DNA from: CAYNHZ01 sp964397445
GTDB lineage: Bacteria; Bacteroidota; Bacteroidia; Bacteroidales; UBA932
Reading direction: 5' to 3'
DNA length: 64,000 nt
Assembly: GCA_964397445.1 (NCBI GenBank)
Contig: CAYNHZ010000001.1
Span: forward strand, 248,001 to 312,000
Below, in pieces: positions 25,334-33,981 of the stretch (its first letter is position 1; each line of letters begins with the position of its first letter). The notes under the pieces are model-generated. The model saw only the letters and a program-made list of their open reading frames with translations, was not told the origin of the DNA and made no database searches. A program made the translations under genes and the position numbers.

Positions 25334-27487
25334 TTAGTCCTCTTTCTCCTCCTCTTGGTATGCCTTCAGAAGTTTGTCTTGAACATCTGTAGGTACTTGA
25401 GAGTATTCTGCAAATTCCATTGTGAATGTAGCACGACCAGAGGTCAATGAACTAAGAGTTGTGGAGTATTTGTAGAGTTCTGCTAAAGGAACGCGAGCTC
25501 TCAATACTTCAAAACCTTTAACACTGCTCATCCCTTCAATCATTGCGCGACGACCTTGTAAGTCAGACATCACATCTCCCATATAATCACCGGGAACCAT
25601 TATCTCAAGATTGCATATTGGCTCCATAATCTTCGGACCTGCATTTCTAAATGCCTCTTTAAAGGCATTTCTTGCAGCAAGTTTAAATGAGATCTCATTT
25701 GAGTCAACCGGGTGCATCTTACCATCATATATATATACCCTGATATCACGTGCATATGAACCTGTAAGAGGTCCCTCCTCCATTTTCTCCATAATACCTT
25801 TTAAGATAGCAGGCATAAATCTGGCATCAATAGCACCACCAACGATACAATTGTAATATTCAAGTTTACCACCCCAATCCATAGTGTATTCATCCTTACC
25901 CTTAATATTCAGAACCAACTCTTTCCCATCGATTTTGAAACGGTTGTTTTGAGGAGCACCCTCGACAAATGGCTCAACAAGCAGGTGTACTTCACCAAAT
26001 TGTCCTGCTCCGCCTGATTGTTTCCTGTGGCGATAATTTGCAGCAGCAACTTTGGTAATGGTCTCTCTATATGAAATTCTTGGAGCTATTAACTCTATCT
26101 CGATCTTATAAACATTTGTCAAGAACCATTTTAAGATATTGATATGTTGCTCACCTTGTCCACTTAATATTGTTTGTTTAAGTTCTTTAGCATATTGAAC
26201 AATATATGTCGGATCTTCAGCTGCAGCCCTATTTAATACCTCACCCAACTTCTCCTCATCTTTCTCATCAACAGCTTTGATAGCAGTACGATATTTAGCT
26301 TGAGGGAAAACTATAGGGGCAAATACCAACTCTTTACCTTGTACGCAAAGGGTTTGATTTGTCTTAACACTCTTTAGTTTCACTGTACATCCTATATCTC
26401 CGGCTACCATCTCTGTAACCTTCTCTCTCTTTTTACCGGCAACAGCATATATTGCAGAGATCCTCTCTTTATTACCATTTTCAGGATTTACAAGATCTTG
26501 ACCCTCTGTCAATTTGCCAGACATAACCTTAAAATAAGAGACATCACCCAAGTGTTGTTCAAGGGCATTTTTATAGATAAAAATAGCTGTAGAGCCGTTT
26601 ACATCACAAGCAACCTCAGTACCATCTTTTGCTATCTCTTTATTTATTGAAGGAGCCGGAGCTACATTGATAACAAACTCCATCAATCTTTTAACGCCGA
26701 TATCTTTTCTCCCTGATAAGCAGAAAACGGGCATTATACTGCCGGACAAGAATCCAAGGTTTAACCCCTTTACCATATCTTCGTGTGAAAGTGTCCCTTT
26801 ATCAAAGAAAATCTCCATCAAAGCCTCATCATTTTCAGCAGCCATCTCCATAAGAGAAGATTGCAACTCTTCAGCTTGATCTTGAAACTCAGCAGGAATA
26901 TCCATCTCTTCCCTTGTACCATTATCATCTTTGAATTTGTACATTTTCATCTTTAGAACATCAATAAACGAGTCGAAAGAGGAACCTGTACTTATAGGAA
27001 ATTGTACCAAAACAACTTTTGAACCGAATGCTTGCTTGAGAGACTCAATAGAAGATTCCCAATTTGCTTTTTCCGAATCTAATTGGTTGATACCAATAAT
27101 GATTGGCTTGTGATGTTGCTCTGCATATCTTGCAAAGATCTCAGTACCAACCTCAACACCCTGTTGAGAATTGATTATCATAATTCCGGAATCTGCAACC
27201 CTAAATGCTGAAATAACACCACCTACAAAATCATCAGCACCGGGAGTATCTATTATGTTCAGCTTATTATCCATAAACTCCGTATACAAAGGAGTAGAAT
27301 AGATAGAGCGTTGATAAATTTGTTCAACTTCCGTGTTGTCGCTAATCGTGCTTTTTGCCTCAATTGTCCCTCTACGGTCAATAACTTTGCCTTCGTACAT
27401 CATTGTCTCCGCCAAAGTTGTTTTACCTGATCTGGAACTCCCCAAGAGCACAACATTTCTGATATTTGCGGTCTGGTATGTTTTCAT
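25334..27487 (-). CDS. EF-G paralogue lacking the catalytic histidine (EF-G2 type)
   Basis: Ribosomal translocase paralogue of 717 residues with the five-domain EF-G layout. The G1 loop is GSSRSGKTT (16-24), in place of AHIDAGKTT. G3 is DTPGADDF (80-87): Ala84 replaces the His that triggers GTP hydrolysis in EF-G (DTPGHVDF). G4 is NQLD in place of NKMD. Domain IV retains YRHRKQSGGAGQFGEVHLLVEP and the tip region. Bacteroides species carry an EF-G paralogue reported to support translation without GTP hydrolysis; this gene fits that type. Its promoter has TATTTTTG on the minus strand (27536-27543). Confidence 0.9.
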   Translation of the reverse strand: MKTYQTANIRNVVLLGSSRSGKTTLAETMMYEGKVIDRRGTIEAKSTISDNTEVEQIYQRSIYSTPLYTEFMDNKLNIIDTPGADDFVGGVISAFRVADSGIMIINSQQGVEVGTEIFARYAEQHHKPIIIGINQLDSEKANWESSIESLKQAFGSKVVLVQFPISTGSSFDSFIDVLKMKMYKFKDDNGTREEMDIPAEFQDQAEELQSSLMEMAAENDEALMEIFFDKGTLSHEDMVKGLNLGFLSGSIMPVFCLSGRKDIGVKRLMEFVINVAPAPSINKEIAKDGTEVACDVNGSTAIFIYKNALEQHLGDVSYFKVMSGKLTEGQDLVNPENGNKERISAIYAVAGKKREKVTEMVAGDIGCTVKLKSVKTNQTLCVQGKELVFAPIVFPQAKYRTAIKAVDEKDEEKLGEVLNRAAAEDPTYIVQYAKELKQTILSGQGEQHINILKWFLTNVYKIEIELIAPRISYRETITKVAAANYRHRKQSGGAGQFGEVHLLVEPFVEGAPQNNRFKIDGKELVLNIKGKDEYTMDWGGKLEYYNCIVGGAIDARFMPAILKGIMEKMEEGPLTGSYARDIRVYIYDGKMHPVDSNEISFKLAARNAFKEAFRNAGPKIMEPICNLEIMVPGDYMGDVMSDLQGRRAMIEGMSSVKGFEVLRARVPLAELYKYSTTLSSLTSGRATFTMEFAEYSQVPTDVQDKLLKAYQEEEKED

Positions 27488-27535
27488 TTGTGTTATGATT
27501 ATTAAAATTATTTCTATAAATCAGTATAAGGGCAA

Positions 27536-27543
27536 CAAAAATA
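27536..27543 (-). promoter_or_regulatory. -7 element of the EF-G paralogue
   Basis: TATTTTTG on the minus strand (CAAAAATA on the plus), giving a leader of about 40 bases. No clear -33 element. Confidence 0.4.
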
Positions 27544-27649
27544 ATATAAAAAAGTGAAAATACTACAATCTACCCCTAAAAATCGGAGTAATTATTTATT
27601 TGGTAAATTAATGATACGAATTGGTAACATCTACATCTTTTAAACGACC

Positions 27650-27657
27650 TAACTTTG
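27650..27657 (+). promoter_or_regulatory. -7 element of the Rrf2-like gene
   Basis: TAACTTTG, a consensus -7 element, ends 23 bases before ATG 27681. It supports the rightward frame over the competing leftward one. Confidence 0.45.
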
Positions 27658-27680
27658 CACTATAACTAAATATAAGAACT

Positions 27681-28094
27681 GTGTTTTCAAGAAAAGTCAT
27701 AGGAGCGATAGAAATATTATGTTTGCTTGACATAAGTGGTCCCACAAAAGTTCTTGCGGAAGAGGTAAGAAAACTCTCTACTCTTGATACTATCTCCTTT
27801 CGCAGCAGTATGAATATTCTGTCAAAGGTTAAATACATTGAGCGCACAGTTGCAAACCCAATAAAACTGACATTAAAAGTTTCGCTAAATGATATAAGTT
27901 TATGGGACATTATGAAGATTTGCCACGAAGGGTTTATTTTTGGAGAGATGTATCCCATTGAAGATTCTATCTATAATTACAGATATCTTAGTGAGTGGTA
28001 TAAACTCACAAGTATTGAGAAAGAATTTGAAGAGTCTATCATCACACAATTCAAAAACATCAAAATCTCTCAGATAAAACCTTCAATCCTATAG
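27681..28094 (+). CDS. Rrf2-like winged-helix protein
   Basis: Putative transcription factor of 137 residues. MFSRKVIGAIEILCLLDISGPTKVLAEEVRKLSTLDTISFRSSMNILSKVKYIERT (1-56) resembles the winged-helix N-terminus of Rrf2 proteins. The following ISLWDIMKICHEGFIF (about 75-90) matches the Rrf2 segment after the wing. The usual three-Cys iron-sulfur cluster is absent: one Cys lies near 84, another near 14. So it is probably not a cluster sensor. Preceded by a good -7 element. A leftward frame (27608-27958) lies opposite but has no family likeness. Converges with the next small regulator. Confidence 0.6.
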   Translation: MFSRKVIGAIEILCLLDISGPTKVLAEEVRKLSTLDTISFRSSMNILSKVKYIERTVANPIKLTLKVSLNDISLWDIMKICHEGFIFGEMYPIEDSIYNYRYLSEWYKLTSIEKEFEESIITQFKNIKISQIKPSIL

Positions 28095-28099
28095 AACTA

Positions 28100-28405
28100 T
28101 TAGATTATTAGATTATCCCAAACAGTTTCAAGCTCCTTTTTGCATTTGAAACCGGATATTTTCCAAGCATATCTGTATGGCATTTTGTCATCAAAAACAA
28201 ACATCCTTGCGTGGTGAATCCTAAAACTATAAAGGAATTTGTCGAATGAGACCTCAATCTCGTTCTCAAAGATTGAGTTGAGTATCTCTTTACTCACATT
28301 TAACATCCCGGCTACATCTTCCAATCTCAAATCGGGATAGAGGTAGATTTTGTACTTCTCGAATAAAATAATAACTTTTTCGCATAAAACATCCCTGCTA
28401 TTCAT
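28100..28405 (-). CDS. Stand-alone AraC-type DNA-binding domain protein
   Basis: Small regulator of 101 residues from ATG 28405 (MNSRDVLCEKVIILFEKYKIYLYPDLRLEDVAGMLNVSKEILNSIFENE). It has the first helix-turn-helix of the AraC family and the linking helix (FDKFLYSFRIHHARMFVF). The second helix-turn-helix is present but divergent: AWKISGFKCKKELETVW. There is no effector domain. The frame is open further to 28504, but a -7 element (TAACTTTG, minus, 28430-28437) lies in that extension, which argues for the shorter start. It ends 6 bases from the converging Rrf2-like gene. Confidence 0.7.
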   Translation of the reverse strand: MNSRDVLCEKVIILFEKYKIYLYPDLRLEDVAGMLNVSKEILNSIFENEIEVSFDKFLYSFRIHHARMFVFDDKMPYRYAWKISGFKCKKELETVWDNLII

Positions 28406-28429
28406 AACTTCTATATTTAAATTATTCCT

Positions 28430-28437
28430 CAAAGTTA
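28430..28437 (-). promoter_or_regulatory. -7 element of the AraC-type gene
   Basis: TAACTTTG on the minus strand (CAAAGTTA on the plus), 24 bases before ATG 28405. It decides the start codon of this gene. Confidence 0.5.
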
Positions 28438-28516
28438 TATGTCGAAACTTAAAAATATTTGTGATATTTGTCATATTATCTTTTTTTTTACTAAAAATTT
28501 CCAAATTTTGAAATTA

Positions 28517-29125
28517 ATGTTACAACCATATTTTTCCGACTATATTGAAGCAGGGTGTGATGAGGCAGGTAGGGGGCCACTGTCTGGTCCCGTTTATGGA
28601 GCAGCTGTGATTTTACCAAAAGATTTCTTTCATCCGTTATTAAACGACTCCAAACAATTATCTGAAAAAAACAGGGATATATTGAGAGAAATTATAGAGA
28701 AAGAGGCTATTTCCTGGGCTATAACTTCGGTGAGCGCACAAGAAATCGACACTATTAACATCCTTCAAGCCTCCATCGCCTCTATGCAAAGGTCTATTGA
28801 TAAACTTAGTGTTCGACCCGAATTTATTATTGTTGATGGTAATAAGTTCAATACCTATAAAGATCCAATAACTAATATTGATATTCCGCATAAATGTTTT
28901 GTAAAAGGGGATGGGAGATTTGCATCAATTGCAGCGGCATCTATCCTCGCAAAAACATATCGAGATCAATTTATGAGAGAAGCGGCAAAACAATACCCTC
29001 AATATGGTTGGGATCACAATTTTGGCTATCCGACCAAGGGACATAGAGATGCAATAGCGAAATTCGGAGCATCTCCTCTTCATAGAAAATGTTTTAAATT
29101 GCTCCCTGATCCGGAGTTATTCTAA
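28517..29125 (+). CDS. rnhB: Ribonuclease HII
   Basis: Removes RNA from RNA-DNA hybrids and single ribonucleotides from DNA. From ATG 28517 it is 202 residues, normal length. The catalytic residues are visible: EAGCDEAGRGPLSG (11-24) with Asp15 and Glu16, IIVDGNKF (about 104-111) with the third acidic residue, and ASILAKTYRDQFM (about 141-153). An upstream in-frame extension to 28439 has no family likeness. The 3' end overlaps the converging histidine kinase gene by 32 bases. Confidence 0.95.
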   Translation: MLQPYFSDYIEAGCDEAGRGPLSGPVYGAAVILPKDFFHPLLNDSKQLSEKNRDILREIIEKEAISWAITSVSAQEIDTINILQASIASMQRSIDKLSVRPEFIIVDGNKFNTYKDPITNIDIPHKCFVKGDGRFASIAAASILAKTYRDQFMREAAKQYPQYGWDHNFGYPTKGHRDAIAKFGASPLHRKCFKLLPDPELF

Positions 29126-30014
29126 GGGAAAACACAAATTCAAGCCCCCCACCATCTTTTTGGCGAGCTTGTACCGCCCCACCATGAATCAGAATCGCAT
29201 TTTTAACGATCGACAATCCAAGCCCTGTCCCACCGAGTTTTCTGCTCCGTCCGCGATCCACTCTGTAAAATCTCTCAAATATGCGTGAGAGGTGTTCGTC
29301 CGCAATCCCTATCCCATTGTCCGAAAAACTTATTACAAAAAAAGTATTTGTCTCATCTAACAACTTTATCGTGATGTTATCTCCGCCAGAATAGGCGATT
29401 GCATTTTCAAATAAATTGTGAAAAACAGATTGTAAAAGGGCTTGATTTCCATTTATTGTTAAACCTGAAGGAATTTCGTTGTCAATAGTGATCCCTTTTG
29501 AAGAGGCTGAGATGGCCACATCAGCAACAATCTCCGAAACCAATTTACTCAAAGAAAGGGACTCTTTTTCAATTATCTCACTCGCCTCGTCCATTCTGGT
29601 TATGGTTGAAAGATCTTGTAACAATTTTGAAAGTCGCTGAGTTTGTTCATAGCTTTTTTCCACAAAACCCATCCTCTTTTCTGCCGAAAGAGAGGGGTTG
29701 TTGATAATCGTCTCAAGATAACCTTTAATACTACTTACAGGAGTTTTCAGCTCGTGACTTATATTTTGGGTTAGCTGTTTTTTGTTCCTTACCTGCTCTT
29801 GTGCCTCTTTCTCTGCCCTTTCTTGGGCACTTGATAGAGAGCTGTGTTCTTTAGAGTATCTATCATAAACATCTATTAGTCTGTTCAATAAAACGCCTCT
29901 TTCATCTTCTACAAATCTCCCGAAAGAGGGCCCCAACGGAGTGTTTTTCTCTGCGAGATGGACAAAATCACGAAGTTTAGATATCTCATTATTTTTACGC
30001 CTGTTGTTCCACAT
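29094..30014 (-). CDS. PhoR-like sensor histidine kinase without membrane segments
   Basis: Kinase partner of the response regulator upstream. 306 residues. A short coiled N-terminus (about 1-85, charged, with no hydrophobic segment) leads to the H-box TQNISHELKTPVSSIKGYLE with His87. Then come the N-box LFENAIAYS (about 200-208), G1 FSDNGIGIADE (about 229-239), F-box FERFYRV and G2 GGTGLGLSIVK (about 262-272). PhoR-type kinases normally have one or two membrane helices, so this protein should be cytosolic, or it lost its sensor. It starts 3 bases after the regulator gene. Confidence 0.9.
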   Translation of the reverse strand: MWNNRRKNNEISKLRDFVHLAEKNTPLGPSFGRFVEDERGVLLNRLIDVYDRYSKEHSSLSSAQERAEKEAQEQVRNKKQLTQNISHELKTPVSSIKGYLETIINNPSLSAEKRMGFVEKSYEQTQRLSKLLQDLSTITRMDEASEIIEKESLSLSKLVSEIVADVAISASSKGITIDNEIPSGLTINGNQALLQSVFHNLFENAIAYSGGDNITIKLLDETNTFFVISFSDNGIGIADEHLSRIFERFYRVDRGRSRKLGGTGLGLSIVKNAILIHGGAVQARQKDGGGLEFVFSLRITPDQGAI

Positions 30015-30017
30015 AAT

Positions 30018-30719
30018 TTATACTTCAAAACCATAACCATATCCCTGACGAGTCACAATATATCCGCCATATTGTTCAATTTTCTTTCGTAAACGAGTGA
30101 TATTCACATCGATCGTCCTATCCAAAACAATCACATCATCACTCCAAACCTGACGAAGAATCTCCTCCCTTGAAAGGACACGTCCTTTATTTTTCAAAAA
30201 CAAAATAAGGATCTCCATCTCTTTCTTTGTTAGTTGGACCTCCCTCTTATTGACAAAACATTTGCGGCTCAGCAGATCTACAGAAAGTCCCTCAAAAGAG
30301 ACTACATTGTCTATTGGTAACTCTGTCTTCTCTATTTGGTGGGAAGTTCTCCTGAGGACACTCTTTACCCTCGCGACCACCTCTCTAACAGAAAAAGGCT
30401 TGGCAATATAGTCATCCGCACCTATCATCAAGCCCGCAACAGTATCATCCTCTGTATCTTTTGCTGTGCAAAAAATAATAGGAATAACGGCTGTTTCGGG
30501 CCTTTTTTTTAGTATTTGTGCCATCTTGAACCCACTCATTGTCCCCATCATCACATCAAGTAAGATCAGCGAATAGTCTTGGATGTTCATTTCGAGTGCC
30601 TGCTCCGCGCTATAAGCTACATCAACATCAAATCCCTCCACCTCAAGGTTGAATTGAAGTATTTCACATAATGACTCTTCATCGTCAACTACCAATATTT
30701 TAAGGTTCTCTTTTGTCAT
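30018..30719 (-). CDS. OmpR/PhoB-family response regulator
   Basis: Two-component DNA-binding regulator of 233 residues. The receiver domain (about 6-122) has the acidic pair VDDEE (11-15), phosphoacceptor Asp55 in LILLDVMMG and the conserved Lys in IAKPFSVREVVARVK. The winged-helix output domain (about 140-232) includes LTKKEMEILILFLKNKGRVLSREEIL and VDVNITRLRKKIE. The neighbouring divergent gene is a phosphate transporter, so a PhoB-like role is likely, though inferred from context. It leads the regulator-kinase operon. Two minus-strand -7 elements precede it (30739-30746 and 30802-30809). Confidence 0.92.
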   Translation of the reverse strand: MTKENLKILVVDDEESLCEILQFNLEVEGFDVDVAYSAEQALEMNIQDYSLILLDVMMGTMSGFKMAQILKKRPETAVIPIIFCTAKDTEDDTVAGLMIGADDYIAKPFSVREVVARVKSVLRRTSHQIEKTELPIDNVVSFEGLSVDLLSRKCFVNKREVQLTKKEMEILILFLKNKGRVLSREEILRQVWSDDVIVLDRTIDVNITRLRKKIEQYGGYIVTRQGYGYGFEV

Positions 30720-30738
30720 AATTCTATTTATTTCAATA

Positions 30739-30883
30739 CAAAGATAGTTTATTTCGAAAGCACACCATATAGGAGGGCCGTAAAATCGGGTAACGATTGG
30801 ACAAAAGTACGATCTCTTTAATATGTTATATTTACTTAGCTTTTTTGTAATAGCTTTGTAATATTTTGAAAATACTTTTGTCC
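30739..30883. promoter_or_regulatory. Divergent control region of phoB-like and phosphate transporter genes
   Basis: GGACAAAAGTA (30799-30809) and TACTTTTGTCC (30873-30883) are perfect 11-bp reverse complements. Each contains the -7 element TACTTTTG pointing outwards: one towards the regulator, one towards the transporter. A second -7 element lies nearer to each gene's side: TATCTTTG on the minus strand (30739-30746) and TAGCTTTG on the plus (30851-30858). The shared sequence includes the bases just after the element, so co-regulation is plausible. Confidence 0.5.
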
Positions 30884-30902
30884 GAAATTAAATAACAAAA
30901 CT

Positions 30903-33161
30903 ATGGATTATCTGTACTTAGGTATCATCGTCTTTATCTTCTGTCTTGCTGTTTTTGACTTAATCGTAGGGGTTAGTAATGATGCGGTCAATTTTATGAA
31001 TTCGGCGATCGGCGCTAAATCTGCCTCATTCAAGACTATCATCATAATTGCAGCTGTAGGGGTCTTTTTCGGAGCAACCTTGAGTAATGGGATGATGGAA
31101 ATTGCCAGGCATGGAATATTCCAACCCGAGCACTTCTATTTTTCAGAATTGATGTGCATATTATTAGCAGTAATGGTTACGGATGTCGTCCTTCTCGATG
31201 TTTTTAATTCAATGGGGATGCCGACATCCACCACTGTTTCTCTTGTATTTGAGCTTCTTGGTGGGACAGTGGCCCTCGCAATGATAAAAAATATCACCAC
31301 TGACGGAGTTTTACAGTTTTCTCAGATGATAAACACCGATAAGGCATTTACAGTCGTACTCGGAATTTTTCTCTCTATCGCAATAGCATTTTTCTTTGGC
31401 ACACTTATACAATATATTTCCCGTTTGATATTTACTTTCAATTACAAAAGAAATCTTAAATGGTTTGCAGGGTTGTTTGGAGGGATAGCTGTAACATCTA
31501 TCATCTATTTTATGTTAATAAAAGGGATGAAGGACTCCTCTTTTATGACAGAAGATAATCTACTGTGGATCAAAGAAAATACCCACTATTTAGTGTTGAT
31601 TTGTTTTGTATTCTTCTCAATTGTAATGCAGATTCTGCATTGGTTGAAATTCAATATTTTTAAGATCGTTGTTCTCCTCGGAACATTCTCTCTTGCAATG
31701 GCTTTTGCAGGGAACGACCTTGTTAACTTTATTGGAGTTCCACTTGCAGGTCTCTCTGCTTACAACGATTTTATCGCAAATGGTCAAGCTGTTGGAGCCA
31801 ATTCATTCTTAATGGGGAGTCTAAACAGCCCTGCAAAGACACCTGTGATATTTTTAGTTGCGGCAGGTGCGGTAATGGTATTATCTCTAATAACATCCAA
31901 GAAGGCAAAAAATGTGATCAACACCTCACTGAACCTCTCAAAACAAGACGATGGGGATGAGTTATTCGGAACATCTGCAATAGCAAGAAGAATTGTCTAT
32001 CGGACAACTTCTTTATCCTCTTGGATAGTAAATCATACCCCTAAAAATGTCAAGAGTTGGATAGATAGTCGTTTTAATAAAGACGAAGCAATATTGGAGA
32101 GTGGTGCCTCATTCGACCAATTGCGTGCATCTGTCAATTTAGTTGTAGCAGCCCTTCTGATAGCTCTTGGAACATCTTTAAAACTTCCACTTTCTACCAC
32201 TTTTGTCACATTTATGGTGGCTATGGGTAGTTCTCTTTCCGACAGAGCTTGGAATAGAGAGAGTGCTGTCTTTAGAGTAACAGGTGTTATCTCCGTTATC
32301 GGAGGGTGGTTTATCACAGCAGGGGCGGCATTTATCATCTGCTTTATTGTCGCTTTGGTTATGTACTACGGCGGATTTATAGCGATGGTCGCACTATCTC
32401 TAATAGCTATAGGAATTATTGTAAGTAGTAATTTAAAATACAATAAGAAAGAGAAGGAAGAGGCTAAAGATAAGATATTTACTGCAATACTTACCTCATC
32501 TAACAAAGATGAAATTTGGCAACTTTTCAAAAAACACGTAAGCGATACAACTTTGTCGGAGCTAAAATACACCTCAGATTTCTACTCCCGTTTTGTAGAT
32601 TGCTTTGTAAATGAAAATAGAAAATGCCTTAGAAAACTCTTCTCTTCCCTTAAAGATGAAAAAGAGCTATATAAAGTCATTAGACGTAAAGAACTTATAG
32701 GTCTTCAGAAAACAGATCCCCTTATCTCCATTCAAGCAGGGACTTGGTTTCATATCACATCCAACAACACTTCTCAGATGTTATACTGCCTAAGGAGGAT
32801 GGTTGAACCTTGCAAAGAGCATTTGGATAATAACTTCAATCCACTTCCAAAAGAGTGTGCCGAGGAGCTCCTTCCACTAAGCGACAAGATGATTGATTTG
32901 ATAGATAAATCCTTGAAAATAATCGAGGGGGGGTGTCAAAATGACGAGTGTACTTCAACATTGATCAAAGAGATCTCCTCTTTCAAAAAAGAGGTTCAAA
33001 TAGTTCTTGAGAATAATATTATGAGATTTAGGTACGAAAGAGGCTCCACAAATCTGAATGTTTACATTCTCTATCAGACCATTCTTCAAGAAACATTACA
33101 ATTAGCTGATACTCTCAAACATCTATCGAGGGGGATGAATAGCTTTATCAAAGTGAAATAG
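30903..33161 (+). CDS. PiT-family inorganic phosphate transporter with PhoU-like C-terminal domain
   Basis: Inner-membrane phosphate permease of 752 residues. The first signature lies at about 11-40 (FDLIVGVSNDAVNFMNSAIGAKSASFK), and the repeat GNDLVNFIGVPLAGLSAYNDFI (about 263-284) is its inverted counterpart. About ten to twelve membrane segments cover residues 1-510. The last 230 residues are soluble and helical, resembling PhoU (YTSDFYSRFVDCFVNENRKCLRKLFSSLKDEKE and later repeats), a fusion usual in Bacteroidota. It is divergent from the PhoB-like regulator, which probably controls it. Confidence 0.92.
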   Translation: MDYLYLGIIVFIFCLAVFDLIVGVSNDAVNFMNSAIGAKSASFKTIIIIAAVGVFFGATLSNGMMEIARHGIFQPEHFYFSELMCILLAVMVTDVVLLDVFNSMGMPTSTTVSLVFELLGGTVALAMIKNITTDGVLQFSQMINTDKAFTVVLGIFLSIAIAFFFGTLIQYISRLIFTFNYKRNLKWFAGLFGGIAVTSIIYFMLIKGMKDSSFMTEDNLLWIKENTHYLVLICFVFFSIVMQILHWLKFNIFKIVVLLGTFSLAMAFAGNDLVNFIGVPLAGLSAYNDFIANGQAVGANSFLMGSLNSPAKTPVIFLVAAGAVMVLSLITSKKAKNVINTSLNLSKQDDGDELFGTSAIARRIVYRTTSLSSWIVNHTPKNVKSWIDSRFNKDEAILESGASFDQLRASVNLVVAALLIALGTSLKLPLSTTFVTFMVAMGSSLSDRAWNRESAVFRVTGVISVIGGWFITAGAAFIICFIVALVMYYGGFIAMVALSLIAIGIIVSSNLKYNKKEKEEAKDKIFTAILTSSNKDEIWQLFKKHVSDTTLSELKYTSDFYSRFVDCFVNENRKCLRKLFSSLKDEKELYKVIRRKELIGLQKTDPLISIQAGTWFHITSNNTSQMLYCLRRMVEPCKEHLDNNFNPLPKECAEELLPLSDKMIDLIDKSLKIIEGGCQNDECTSTLIKEISSFKKEVQIVLENNIMRFRYERGSTNLNVYILYQTILQETLQLADTLKHLSRGMNSFIKVK

Positions 33162-33166
33162 TGATA

Positions 33167-33865
33167 TTATTTGAGTTCAAACCTCACAATAATACTCGCC
33201 TCTATCTTCATTTTGTCAAATTCTATATCTGGAATTTCATAACTATCAACCGATGATTTTTCCATCATATTCATAACATTTATAGATCTGCTTCCCGAAT
33301 AATCGAATTCCCTGTAATTATTTTCTATTTCATTGATATAGATAGCATTTCCTAAACTTTGTCCAATAGCGGAGGTGAGCATTTCTCCCCTTTGTTTTGC
33401 GTTTTTTATCGCCTCAACTTTTATCTCGTTTTTATATTGTTCTATCTTTGAACACTCCATTTTATCGATAGATACTTGGGATATCCCTATCTTCTGCAAC
33501 TCTATTATCACCCTCCCCGCTGTTTTGGCATCACCTACAAGAAGTTGATACTCTTTCATAAGTTTAATATCATTCTTTAATAACAGATATGTTTTCAGAT
33601 TACTTGCTATATCCCTTATAGACAAATCCTTCTTTGTATCAACACCTACCTCTTTAAGAGTTTTAATCATACCACTTTCTAAATCGGAGAGATTTTTCCC
33701 CTTATAATCCTTCTCGTTAATGGTTATTTTTAAAAATATCTTATCTGGGGAGATCTCCCTTTCTGATTTACCGGTTATTTCGATATATGGGGTTTGTTGT
33801 GTTTGCCCATAAGCAAATAATGTTGCAAAAAGTGCAATACAGGTCGATAAAATCACTCTTTTCAT
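33167..33865 (-). CDS. SIMPL-domain (DUF541) periplasmic protein
   Basis: Exported protein of 232 residues with a signal peptide (MKRVILSTCIALFATLFAYGQT, cleavage near 20). The mature part begins PYIEITGKSEREISPDKIFLKITI, the diagnostic SIMPL opening (GxGxxxxxPD). It goes on through VEAIKNAKQRGEMLTSAIGQSLGNAIYINE (about 150-180), also typical, to a C-terminal IEASIIVRFELK strand. Its stop lies 5 bases from that of the phosphate transporter, with no terminator between. Biochemical role of the family is not settled. Confidence 0.88.
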   Translation of the reverse strand: MKRVILSTCIALFATLFAYGQTQQTPYIEITGKSEREISPDKIFLKITINEKDYKGKNLSDLESGMIKTLKEVGVDTKKDLSIRDIASNLKTYLLLKNDIKLMKEYQLLVGDAKTAGRVIIELQKIGISQVSIDKMECSKIEQYKNEIKVEAIKNAKQRGEMLTSAIGQSLGNAIYINEIENNYREFDYSGSRSINVMNMMEKSSVDSYEIPDIEFDKMKIEASIIVRFELK

Positions 33866-33958
33866 AATATTTTTCTCATTTTTATAAATAATATTCTATT
33901 ATTTGTACAATAAATGTGCCTTTTTAAAAAATAGTTAATAATGATATGTCGTTTTGCC

Positions 33959-33966
33959 TATCTTTG
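33959..33966 (+). promoter_or_regulatory. -7 element of the small membrane protein/oadB pair
   Basis: TATCTTTG ends 15 bases before ATG 33982. It lies inside a longer open frame from 33946, so the shorter start is preferred. Confidence 0.55.
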
Positions 33967-33981
33967 GAAAATTTTTTAATT

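Noticed and set aside
27608..27958. Leftward 116-codon open frame opposite the Rrf2-like gene
   Set aside because: No family likeness and no promoter; the rightward frame resembles Rrf2 proteins and has a -7 element.
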